Shown: positions 9,744 to 16,599 of the stretch, piece by piece
Layout: the number at the start of each line of letters is the position of its first letter
Position numbering within the stretch: position 1 is the stretch's first letter
Assembly (NCBI RefSeq): GCF_052115445.1
Contig: NZ_JBFRGR010000020.1
Span: 1 to 64,000, forward strand
Direction: 5' to 3'
Source of the DNA: Paenibacillus_E sp052115445
GTDB lineage: Bacteria > Bacillota > Bacilli > Paenibacillales > NBRC-103111
Length of the DNA: 64,000 bases
Notes under the pieces: model-generated
The model's input: only the letters and a program-made list of their open reading frames with translations
Told to the model about the DNA's origin: nothing
Databases searched by the model: none
Made by a program: the position numbers and the translations under genes

Positions 9744-10030
9744 TCCAAGTTGGCAGGTACCGAAAGAGGTGTAACGGAACCAGAGGCGACATTTTCCACT
9801 TGCTTTGGGGCGCCTTTCCTTCCGCTCCATCCAACTGTGTACGCAAGGCTATTGGGAGATAAAATCGAGAATCACCAAGTTAAAGTATATTTGGTTAACA
9901 CGGGATGGTCCGGAGGTCCCTATGGTGTAGGTATCGGATGAATTTAACTTTCACTCGTGCGATGATAACTGCTGCTTTGAATGGAAGTATCGAGCAAGCG
10001 ATGTTTACTGCTGATCCGATCTTTGGTGGC
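9744..10030 (+). pseudogene. pckA: PEP carboxykinase (ATP) C-terminal remnant
   Basis: Only the last sixth or so of an ATP-type PEP carboxykinase remains. From 9744 the frame reads SKLAGTERGVTEPEATFSTC, then GAPFLPLHP and VNTGWSGGPYGVG, all hallmark segments of PckA. A frameshift near 9930 moves to the next frame, which continues RMNLTFTRAMITAALNG and TADPIFG, again typical PckA, and then loses similarity. The DNA before 9744 shows no PckA sequence. This is a decayed fragment directly upstream of the gapB-like gene, another gluconeogenic enzyme, so the locus may once have held an intact pckA. An open frame starting at 9528 runs into it but is not a real gene start. Confidence 0.85.
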
Positions 10031-10065
10031 AGGGATATTCATTCGGGTAGAATACGATATCTTTT

Positions 10066-10083
10066 ATATATGACGTCATATAT
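10066..10083. promoter_or_regulatory. Perfect 18-bp palindrome upstream of gapB
   Basis: ATATATGACGTCATATAT is a perfect inverted repeat with no spacer, about 25-40 bases upstream of the likely promoter. It may be a protein-binding site. No regulator is assigned. Confidence 0.4.
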
Positions 10084-10107
10084 GTAAGATTAATAATAGA
10101 GAAAATG

Positions 10108-10136
10108 TTGATTTTATTACAAAATAGAATTATATA
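10108..10136 (+). promoter_or_regulatory. Candidate sigma-A promoter for the gapB operon
   Basis: TTGATT (10108-10113), a 17-base spacer and TATATA (10131-10136) precede the gapB start by about 60 bases. The region is very AT-rich, so other assignments are possible. Confidence 0.4.
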
Positions 10137-10154
10137 TTGTACATTATTTACTGA

Positions 10155-10176
10155 TATGATACATTTATGACATACT
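10155..10176 (+). promoter_or_regulatory. Tandem CcpN-like operators
   Basis: TATGACATACT (10166-10176) fits the CcpN consensus TRTGHYATAYW, as I recall it, at all 11 positions, and the directly adjoining TATGATACATT (10155-10165) fits at 10. In Bacillus subtilis CcpN represses gapB, pckA and the SR1 gene under glycolytic conditions. Here the sites lie just before a gapB-like gene, an SR1P-like gene and a pckA remnant. No CcpN gene is in the window. Confidence 0.5.
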
Positions 10177-10199
10177 AATTGAAGGTTAGGTGGTTGAAG

Positions 10200-11249
10200 A
10201 TGCGAGTTGGCATAAGTGGTACAGGTAGAATCGGTAGGCTGTGTTTGAGAAAAGCATTTTCCAATAATATGCAGGATTTCGAAGTGAAATTGATCAACTC
10301 AACAAGCCCCATTCATGTGTTGGCCCATTTGTTGAAATATGATTCGGTTCATGGCACTTGGGACGCGAAAATCGAAGTGTTACATGACAACTTAATTAGT
10401 ATTAACGGTCAGCGAATTACTGTCATCTGTGAAAGAGAACCCGATTTACTGCCCTGGGAAGATTATGGCGTTGAGTTAGTCGTAGATGCAACTGGAAAGT
10501 TCAATCATCGGCATGGCGCTGAACGCCACTTATTTGGTGGAGCAAAGAAGGTTCTGATTACTGCACCGGGTACGAACATGGATCTGACTGTTGTCATGGG
10601 AGTGAATGAAGATCGGTATGATCCCAAGCAGCATCGTTTACTTTCTGCAGCTTCTTGTACGACTAACTGTATCGCACCTATTCTGCATATTCTGGATGAG
10701 GCTTTTCGTGTTGAGATGGGGTGGATGACATCGGTCCATGCGTATACGAATGATCAAAATCATATGGATAACCCGCATAAAGACCTTCGTCGTGCTAGGG
10801 CATGTACGAATTCTATTATTCCGACTTCGACTGGGGTAGGAAAGGCACTTATCGATGTTATTCCTCATCTCGCATCCCATGTACAAGGCATCTCCGTACG
10901 TGTGCCGACACAAGATGTTTCACTGCTGGATCTGCAAGTCAAAGTCGGCCGTGAAGTAAGTGTCGATGAAGTGAAATTTTCCATCAAACAGGCGATAGCC
11001 GGACAAATGGGAGCATTTGTTGACTACAATGAATTGCCACTTGTTTCTGTGGACTATATTGGCAATGAGAAGTCAGCCATTATTGACGGTCTTAGCATAA
11101 TGACACAGGATAACCAAATCAAGCTGCTTGCATGGTATGACAATGAGTGGGGTTATGCAAATCGAGTCATTGATTTAGTATCTTATATGTCACGTGCGGA
11201 GAGCACACAACTAAAGGGGGAAGCAAAATGTCTAACACAAACCATGTAA
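10200..11249 (+). CDS. gapB: Glyceraldehyde-3-phosphate dehydrogenase, GapB-like
   Basis: Interconverts glyceraldehyde-3-phosphate and 1,3-bisphosphoglycerate. ATG 10200 follows AGGTTAGGTGG and gives 349 residues; the in-frame TTG at 10179 would only add seven. The Rossmann motif is SGTGRIGR (residues 6-13). The catalytic segment SAASCTTNCIAP has the active Cys at 153 and is followed by the usual YTNDQ segment. The residue that is Asp in NAD-specific enzymes (IND) is Ser34 here (INSTS), as expected for the NADP-accepting gluconeogenic GapB type. It is cotranscribed with the small SR1P-like gene, which overlaps its 3' end, and with dikinase 1. The CcpN-like sites upstream agree with a gluconeogenic role. 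Confidence 0.9.
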   Translation: MRVGISGTGRIGRLCLRKAFSNNMQDFEVKLINSTSPIHVLAHLLKYDSVHGTWDAKIEVLHDNLISINGQRITVICEREPDLLPWEDYGVELVVDATGKFNHRHGAERHLFGGAKKVLITAPGTNMDLTVVMGVNEDRYDPKQHRLLSAASCTTNCIAPILHILDEAFRVEMGWMTSVHAYTNDQNHMDNPHKDLRRARACTNSIIPTSTGVGKALIDVIPHLASHVQGISVRVPTQDVSLLDLQVKVGREVSVDEVKFSIKQAIAGQMGAFVDYNELPLVSVDYIGNEKSAIIDGLSIMTQDNQIKLLAWYDNEWGYANRVIDLVSYMSRAESTQLKGEAKCLTQTM

Positions 11250-11407
11250 CATTGGCAGCCATTCATCGATATGATCTAGGCGTAATCATTTGTAAATCAT
11301 GTAATGAAGTGATTGCAACCTTACCAACGGACGGTTATAAAAAATTCTATATTTTGTGTGATTCAATTAACTGTAACGAAAAAAACAGGGGGGCAATTAA
11401 AAGATGA
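11228..11407 (+). CDS. SR1P-like GapA-binding small zinc peptide
   Basis: A 59-residue small protein. ATG 11228 has AAGGGGG eight bases upstream, its start lies inside the 3' end of the gapB-like gene and its stop TGA overlaps the dikinase start (ATGA), so the three genes are translationally coupled. After about 17 residues it reads GVIICKSCNEVI, then KKFYILC and NC, giving CxxC and C-x5-C pairs as in the SR1P family. In B. subtilis SR1P is encoded by the dual-function RNA SR1, is repressed by CcpN, and binds GapA to promote RNase J1 action. Family membership is judged by eye. Unlike the 39-residue Bacillus peptide it has an N-terminal extension. Confidence 0.65.
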   Translation: MSNTNHVTLAAIHRYDLGVIICKSCNEVIATLPTDGYKKFYILCDSINCNEKNRGAIKR

Positions 11408-14085
11408 CAAAGAAACAAGTCGTACCTTTCCAAGATGGAAATGCTTCAATGAAAGCTTTACTCGGTGGAAAAGGAGCCAATCTCGCTGAGATGACACGCG
11501 CCGGCCTACCCGTGCCTCCTGGCTTTACGATTACAACCGAGGCTTGCTTACATTTTTTTGAAATTGGCAATCGCATCTCAGAAGAACTGTTTGAACAGAT
11601 CGAAACAGCACTCCTGCAATTAGAGAAACAGAAAGGACAAACATTCGGAAATGCAAGTAATCCACTGCTTGTTTCCGTTCGTTCAGGTTCCGTAAGCTCA
11701 ATGCCGGGGATGATGGATACGATTCTGAATCTCGGCCTCAATGATATAACGGTCCAAGGATTAGCTTCGCTCACGAACAATGAAAAGTTCGCTTACGACT
11801 GCTACCGCAGGTTAATGCAAATGTTTGGGAATGTCGTTCTNGGCGTTGAGTCCTACCATTTCGAGCAACTGTTACACCGTTTGAAAGAGGAAACAGGCGT
11901 AGAACACGATCAAGATGTTACGTCTGAAGGTTGGAAATCACTCATTGAAGCGTACAAAAAGTGCATTCGATTGAAAACAGGTCAGGATTTCCCGCAGCAT
12001 GTATACGAGCAGTTGCGTATGGCCGTTGAAGCTGTATTCAAGTCGTGGAATAACCAAAGAGCACAGATTTACCGCAAGCTTAATCGAATTCCAGATGAGC
12101 AGGGGACAGCGGTTAACATACAGAGTATGGTATTTGGTAATATGGGCGGCAATTGCGGTACAGGCGTTGTCTTTACGAGAAATCCGTCCACTGGGGAGAA
12201 TACATTTTTTGGTGAATACTTAATCAATGCGCAAGGGGAAGATGTCGTAGCAGGAATTAGAACACCACTGGCGATTGCAGCGCTGCAAAACGAGATGCCA
12301 GCTATTTATGAGCAGTTGTTCGGGGCCTCCAAACTGCTTGAGCAGCATTATAAAGACATGCAGGACATCGAGTTTACAGTGGAAAATAATAAGCTGTATC
12401 TGCTACAAACACGAAATGGTAAACGAAATGCGCAAGCTGCGCTTAAGATTGCGGTCGATTTGGTTCGCGAAGGTGTATTGACGAAGCAGGAGGCCGTTGG
12501 TCGCATCGAAGTGTCGCATCTTGATCAGCTTTTGCATAGAGGTATAAATGAAGAAGCGATCAAGGTAGTGATGGCAAAGGGACTTCCTGCTTCACCAGGC
12601 GCAGCTGTTGGTCAGCTAGTATTTGACGCTGATACGGCAGCAGAATGGAGTCGTGCCGGTAAGACGGTGATACTGGCTAGAAATGAGACGACACCTGAAG
12701 ATATTCATGGCGTGATCGCTTCAGAAGGCGTGCTCACTAGTCGTGGTGGAATGACGAGTCATGCTGCAGTTGTCGCAAGGGGAATGGGCAAACCGTGTGT
12801 ATGCGGCTGTGAAGAAGTTCGTATCGAGTTGCACGAGAAGCGGATGACGGCTGGAACCAGGAGCGTGAAGGAAGGCGATTGGATTACATTGGACGGAGCA
12901 ACGGGTCGCGTTATTATCGGTGCTATGCCATTGCTTGAAGCCAAGATGACGGATGAGCTTCTCGTTATGCTAAAGTGGGCAGATGAAATTCGTACACTGA
13001 AGGTGTTCGCGAATGCGGATAATCCGCACGATGCGAAAATCGCAAGACAACTTGGAGCAGAAGGCATCGGGTTATGTAGAACAGAGCATATGTTTTTCTC
13101 GCCGACCCGTCTTCCTGTTGTACAAAGGATGATCTTGGCAGAAAATAAAGAGGAACGATTGAAGGCTCTTGCTCAGTTGCTTCCTATGCAGCAGTCTGAT
13201 TTTGAAGGTATGTTTGAGGAGATGGCTGGCCTCCCGGTAACGATTCGATTGCTTGATCCTCCACTGCATGAGTTTCTGCCCAACCTCGAAGAGCTGCAAA
13301 AAAGACATGCTCAACTGACGTATGAGAAAGAGGGCTCAGATAAGGAGAGAGATGAACTTGCGAACCTTCTATGCAAAGTGCAATCGCTCCACGAAACGAA
13401 CCCAATGCTAGGTCAACGGGGATGTAGACTAGGGATCGTATTTCCGGAAATATACGATATGCAGATTGAAGCAATATTCCGCGCAGCTTCACGCTGTATC
13501 GACAGGGGGATCAAGGTGCTTCCTGAAATCATGATTCCACTCGTGGGTCATGCCAATGAGTTGAAAATATTGAGAGAGCTTGTTGATTTCGTTGCGCATC
13601 AGGTATTGGGGAAAGACAACCTTCGAGATTGTCCATACAAAGTTGGCACCATGATCGAGGTACCACGTGCAGCACTTACAGCGCGCCAGATCGTAGCTCA
13701 TGCTGATTTCTTCTCTTTTGGCACCAATGACTTAACACAAATGACGTTCGGGTACAGCCGTGATGACGCTGAAGGGAAATTCCTTACCCATTATGTCGAT
13801 CAGAAGCTGCTACCCCATAATCCGTTTCAGGTCCTCGACACTGAAGGAGTCGGACAATTAATTGAGTTGGCCGTGAATTCGGGTCGGTTAGTTAAACCAT
13901 CTTTAAAAACAGGCATATGCGGAGAACATGGCGGAGATAAAGAGTCGATTTTCTTTTGCCACATGACCGGTTTGGATTATGTAAGTTGTTCGCCTTACCG
14001 AATTCCTTTGGCACGAATTGCTGCAGCACAAGCATTTATTCTACACAGCGTAGCAATATTTAGTGATGTAGCTATTGTAAATTAG
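11404..14085 (+). CDS. ppdK: Pyruvate phosphate dikinase, copy 1
   Basis: Converts pyruvate, ATP and phosphate to PEP, AMP and pyrophosphate. At 893 residues it has the normal length. The N-terminal ATP-grasp half includes KGANLAEMTRAGLPVPPGF and the PGMMDTILNLGLND segment. The swivelling domain carries GGMTSHAAVVARG, with the phospho-carrier His and the Thr that the regulator modifies. The C-terminal PEP/pyruvate barrel has LGQRGCRLGI and the catalytic Cys in GICGEHGGD. It is the third gene after gapB and the SR1P-like gene, translationally coupled by ATGA. Its own regulator gene downstream is internally deleted. It is close in sequence to copy 2 at 16600. The N at 11841 does not change the Leu codon (CTN). 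Confidence 0.95.
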   Translation: MTKKQVVPFQDGNASMKALLGGKGANLAEMTRAGLPVPPGFTITTEACLHFFEIGNRISEELFEQIETALLQLEKQKGQTFGNASNPLLVSVRSGSVSSMPGMMDTILNLGLNDITVQGLASLTNNEKFAYDCYRRLMQMFGNVVXGVESYHFEQLLHRLKEETGVEHDQDVTSEGWKSLIEAYKKCIRLKTGQDFPQHVYEQLRMAVEAVFKSWNNQRAQIYRKLNRIPDEQGTAVNIQSMVFGNMGGNCGTGVVFTRNPSTGENTFFGEYLINAQGEDVVAGIRTPLAIAALQNEMPAIYEQLFGASKLLEQHYKDMQDIEFTVENNKLYLLQTRNGKRNAQAALKIAVDLVREGVLTKQEAVGRIEVSHLDQLLHRGINEEAIKVVMAKGLPASPGAAVGQLVFDADTAAEWSRAGKTVILARNETTPEDIHGVIASEGVLTSRGGMTSHAAVVARGMGKPCVCGCEEVRIELHEKRMTAGTRSVKEGDWITLDGATGRVIIGAMPLLEAKMTDELLVMLKWADEIRTLKVFANADNPHDAKIARQLGAEGIGLCRTEHMFFSPTRLPVVQRMILAENKEERLKALAQLLPMQQSDFEGMFEEMAGLPVTIRLLDPPLHEFLPNLEELQKRHAQLTYEKEGSDKERDELANLLCKVQSLHETNPMLGQRGCRLGIVFPEIYDMQIEAIFRAASRCIDRGIKVLPEIMIPLVGHANELKILRELVDFVAHQVLGKDNLRDCPYKVGTMIEVPRAALTARQIVAHADFFSFGTNDLTQMTFGYSRDDAEGKFLTHYVDQKLLPHNPFQVLDTEGVGQLIELAVNSGRLVKPSLKTGICGEHGGDKESIFFCHMTGLDYVSCSPYRIPLARIAAAQAFILHSVAIFSDVAIVN

Positions 14086-14098
14086 GAGGAATTCACAG

Positions 14099-14304
14099 GT
14101 GGAGGAGAAAGTCCGTAGAATTTTCGTATGTTCGGATTCCGTTGGTGAAACGGCAAATTCCGTCGTTCAAGCGACAATTCGTCAGTTTAACGCCAGCCAA
14201 GTTCATGTAAAACGCTTGGGACCATGCGTACGGAGCATGAAATCCAATTGATGATGGAGGAAGCTGCAGCCATTGAAGAAACAGCAGGTATTATCTTGGA
14301 ATGA
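14099..14304 (+). pseudogene. Deleted PPDK regulatory protein gene
   Basis: Starts at GTG 14099 after AGGAGG and reads VEEKVRRIFVCSDSVGETAN and on for about 45 residues, closely matching the intact regulator at 19314. A frameshift follows near 14220 (the sequence continues in another frame as TEHEIQLMMEEAA), and this joins directly to AIEETAGIILE and a stop, matching the last residues of the intact protein. About 190 residues are therefore missing, including the nucleotide-binding GVSRTSKT motif. It cannot be functional. Confidence 0.88.
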
Positions 14305-14338
14305 ATGTATTAATTGTCAAAAAACGAATACTTGAATG

Positions 14339-14386
14339 ACAAAGGAGCTAAGCGCTGAAATACGTGCTTAGCTCCTTTGTTTGTGG
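14339..14386 (+). terminator. Terminator of the gapB-ppdK1 operon
   Basis: A perfect 15-bp stem, ACAAAGGAGCTAAGC with GCTTAGCTCCTTTGT (14339-14353 and 14366-14380), is followed by TTGTTTG. Confidence 0.85.
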
Positions 14387-14469
14387 ATATGCAACGATTA
14401 GTGTCTTCCCTGTTAGAATTATTATTCAGCAATTTTTTGGGGGAGTATTTATTCATCCTGATTTAGATT

Positions 14470-14610
14470 TTATCATGTCTGAAATGAAAAATTTCCAGAA
14501 ACCTTGGTTTATATCAGGTGGTTGGGTAATTGACATTGCTTTTAAGGTAAAGTAACGAGGGTTCATGACGATATTGATATTTGTATTTACCAAACAGTGC
14601 CACTGTCAGG
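14470..14610 (+). pseudogene. Nucleotidyltransferase-like gene fragment
   Basis: One frame gives KPWFISGGWVIDIAFKVK and a stop. In another frame the same stretch continues VTRVHDDIDICIYQ. Joined, these resemble the active-site region (GGWAID, then HDDIDI) of small nucleotidyltransferases of the aminoglycoside-resistance type. The start, the rest of the gene and an uninterrupted frame are missing. Confidence 0.55.
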
Positions 14611-14699
14611 TGAGTGTTATGGAGACGAACACAAGTCAATGGCTGATAAAGTGTCGAAATCTTCGCTCGCTGAAGAAAACACGTAAGGATGTGTCCTTG

Positions 14700-14800
14700 C
14701 AGCTTGGATATTGCAGATGACGGAGATTATGTACTCGATGGGAAGGCAATCAATCAGATGAAGGATGCTCAGCTGGCTGAGATTCGGAATCCAAATTGAT
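14700..14800 (+). pseudogene. Possible ABC-transporter ATPase fragment
   Basis: A short frame reads GDYVLDGKAINQMKDAQLAE and then IRNPN before a stop. This resembles the segment just before the Q-loop in MacB/LolD-type ATPases (LDG, then LAxIRN, then IGFVFQ). No Walker motifs remain. Similarity is judged by eye over about 25 residues only. Confidence 0.35.
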
Positions 14801-14881
14801 TCTGAAGGCAGGCTGCATTTGTTTGGATTCGGCGATCTTTTTTTACACCAAATGAATCCGGTTTCAATAAACGCAGAAAAT

Positions 14882-14923
14882 GTTAATTGCCTTACAGTTC
14901 AATTATCTTGTTGCTCTTATACT
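14882..14923 (+). promoter_or_regulatory. Crp/FNR-type site and -10 box of monooxygenase 1
   Basis: GTTAA-TTGC-CTTAC (14882-14895) matches the palindrome GTTAA-N4-TTAAC with one mismatch. TATACT (14918-14923) is the -10 box. The two centres are 32 bp apart, placing the site near -41.5 of a start at about 14930, and there is no good -35 box. The 20 bases around the site are almost identical to those before monooxygenase 2. Confidence 0.75.
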
Positions 14924-14989
14924 CTAAACATAAGCTCTTGAATCACCTTGCAAGAAGTGTAAAGAAGATACATTTAAGGGGGAATTACA

Positions 14990-16492
14990 ATGGGAATTCG
15001 TACTGGCGCTCAGTATATTGAGGCGCTCAAATCTCGCCAGCCGGAGGTATGGCTCTCGGGGAGAAAAGTGACCAATTTGTACGATGAAGCTGTATTCAGA
15101 CAACCGATTCACGAAATTGCGAAGTTATATGATATGCAGCATGATCTGGATTATCAAGATAAAATAACGCACATCTGTGAAGAAACTGGAGAACGGGTGA
15201 ACAACGCTTTCCTGGTTCCTAGAAAACCTGAGGATTTGAAGGCACGCAGAGCGACGTTTGAAGCCTTTGCCAAAGCAACATTCGGATTGATGGGAAGAAC
15301 GCCGGATTTCCTTAATGTTGTCGTCACTTCGCTATACAGCAATTCGGATTTTTTGGCAAAATACAATCCGGAATGGGCGGAAAACGCCAAGACTTATTAC
15401 CGTCATGTTCGGGATAATGACTTATTCTTGACACATGCGATTATAAATCCGCAAAATGACCGCAGCAAATCGTCGCACGAACAGCAGGATACATTCACGC
15501 ATTTGGGTGCTGTGGAAGAAACACCGGAAGGTCTAATCGTTCGTGGAGCTAAAATGCTGGCAACGCTATCGCCGATCACGGATGAAGTCATTGTGTACTC
15601 TTTCCCAGGGTTTAAATCAGGCGATGAGCGTTATGCGCTTGCATTTGCTCTTCCTATCGACACGCCGGGCATTCGCATTCTTTGCCGTGAGGCTATGCAA
15701 GATGGAACTCGTCCGGTTGCGGATCATCCGTTGGCATCACGCTTTGAAGAGATGGATGCATTACTTGTATTTAACGATGTATTGGTGCCTTGGAATCGCA
15801 TATTCCTGTATAACAATGTGGAAGCGGCGAACCTGCTGTATCCAAAAGCAGGTTTGGGACAGCAGCCCTCGCACCAAACTGGTGTAAGAGGTTTGATAAA
15901 GCTTCAGTTTGCTACAGAAGTAGCTTGTCGATTGGCTGATTCCATCGGTGTGGATGTTTACTTGAACGTGCAAAACGATTTGGGCGAATTGATCCAGTCG
16001 GTGGAAACGCTAAGAGCGCTGCTGAAGGTTGCGGAATTAGAGTATGAAACGCTGCCTTCCGGTGATTTGGTACCTGGATATGATCCAATTGAAACGATTC
16101 GCGGATTGCTGCCGACGTTCTATCCGCGCGCGATTGAGGTAATGCAAATTATCGGCGCAGGTGGATTACTGATGTCTCCGACGGAAGCTGATCTGACTAA
16201 TGTTGAATTAGCAGGAGATATGGAGCGTTATTATGGCGGTCGAGAAGGAGTTTCTGGTCCAGATCGTATCCACCTCTTCAAGCTTGCGTGGGATCTGTGC
16301 GGCGAGGCGTTCGGACAACGGTTACTTCAATACGAGCGCTACTACACAGGTGATCCGATACGTAAAAAAGCCATTTTTTACAATAATTATAAAAAGACTC
16401 ATTCCTTCGCGTTGGTAGATGATGCATTGGATATTCCTGCTATACCCCAAGCGTCGAAGAAACTCATCAACAATAAGCAATTGATTTTTTAA
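14990..16492 (+). CDS. HpaB-family FADH2-dependent aromatic monooxygenase, copy 1
   Basis: Large oxygenase component of a two-component flavin-diffusible aromatic hydroxylase, 500 residues. ATG 14990 follows AAGGGGGAA. The 4-hydroxyphenylacetate 3-hydroxylase (HpaB) fold is shown by HVRDNDLFLTHAIINPQNDR around residue 140 and the acyl-CoA-dehydrogenase-like C-terminal half. It is more than 80% identical by eye to copy 2 at 27200, which sits in the anthranilate operon, so anthranilate or a close relative is the likely substrate. No flavin reductase is next to it; the one at 29281 could serve both. The following genes are dikinase 2 and its regulator. The C-terminus differs from copy 2 in the last 15 or so residues. 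Confidence 0.85.
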   Translation: MGIRTGAQYIEALKSRQPEVWLSGRKVTNLYDEAVFRQPIHEIAKLYDMQHDLDYQDKITHICEETGERVNNAFLVPRKPEDLKARRATFEAFAKATFGLMGRTPDFLNVVVTSLYSNSDFLAKYNPEWAENAKTYYRHVRDNDLFLTHAIINPQNDRSKSSHEQQDTFTHLGAVEETPEGLIVRGAKMLATLSPITDEVIVYSFPGFKSGDERYALAFALPIDTPGIRILCREAMQDGTRPVADHPLASRFEEMDALLVFNDVLVPWNRIFLYNNVEAANLLYPKAGLGQQPSHQTGVRGLIKLQFATEVACRLADSIGVDVYLNVQNDLGELIQSVETLRALLKVAELEYETLPSGDLVPGYDPIETIRGLLPTFYPRAIEVMQIIGAGGLLMSPTEADLTNVELAGDMERYYGGREGVSGPDRIHLFKLAWDLCGEAFGQRLLQYERYYTGDPIRKKAIFYNNYKKTHSFALVDDALDIPAIPQASKKLINNKQLIF

Positions 16493-16599
16493 GTTTAAAG
16501 ATAAAGGTTGAGTAACGCAATCCGTATGTTGTTCGGATGGCAACCGATAGGACTATATTATGGGTTTTGTTGTATGGATAAAAATAAGGAGGCAAACAA

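Larger units (their letters stand above)
14305..14881. other. Gene-debris region between the two dikinase units
   Basis: Contains the terminator at 14339, the nucleotidyltransferase-like and ABC-ATPase-like fragments, and no intact gene. Confidence 0.6.

Noticed and set aside
9386..9799. Minus-strand open frame of 137 codons
   Set aside because: It overlaps the response regulator end, the terminator and the pckA remnant, and has no ribosome binding site or recognisable domain.
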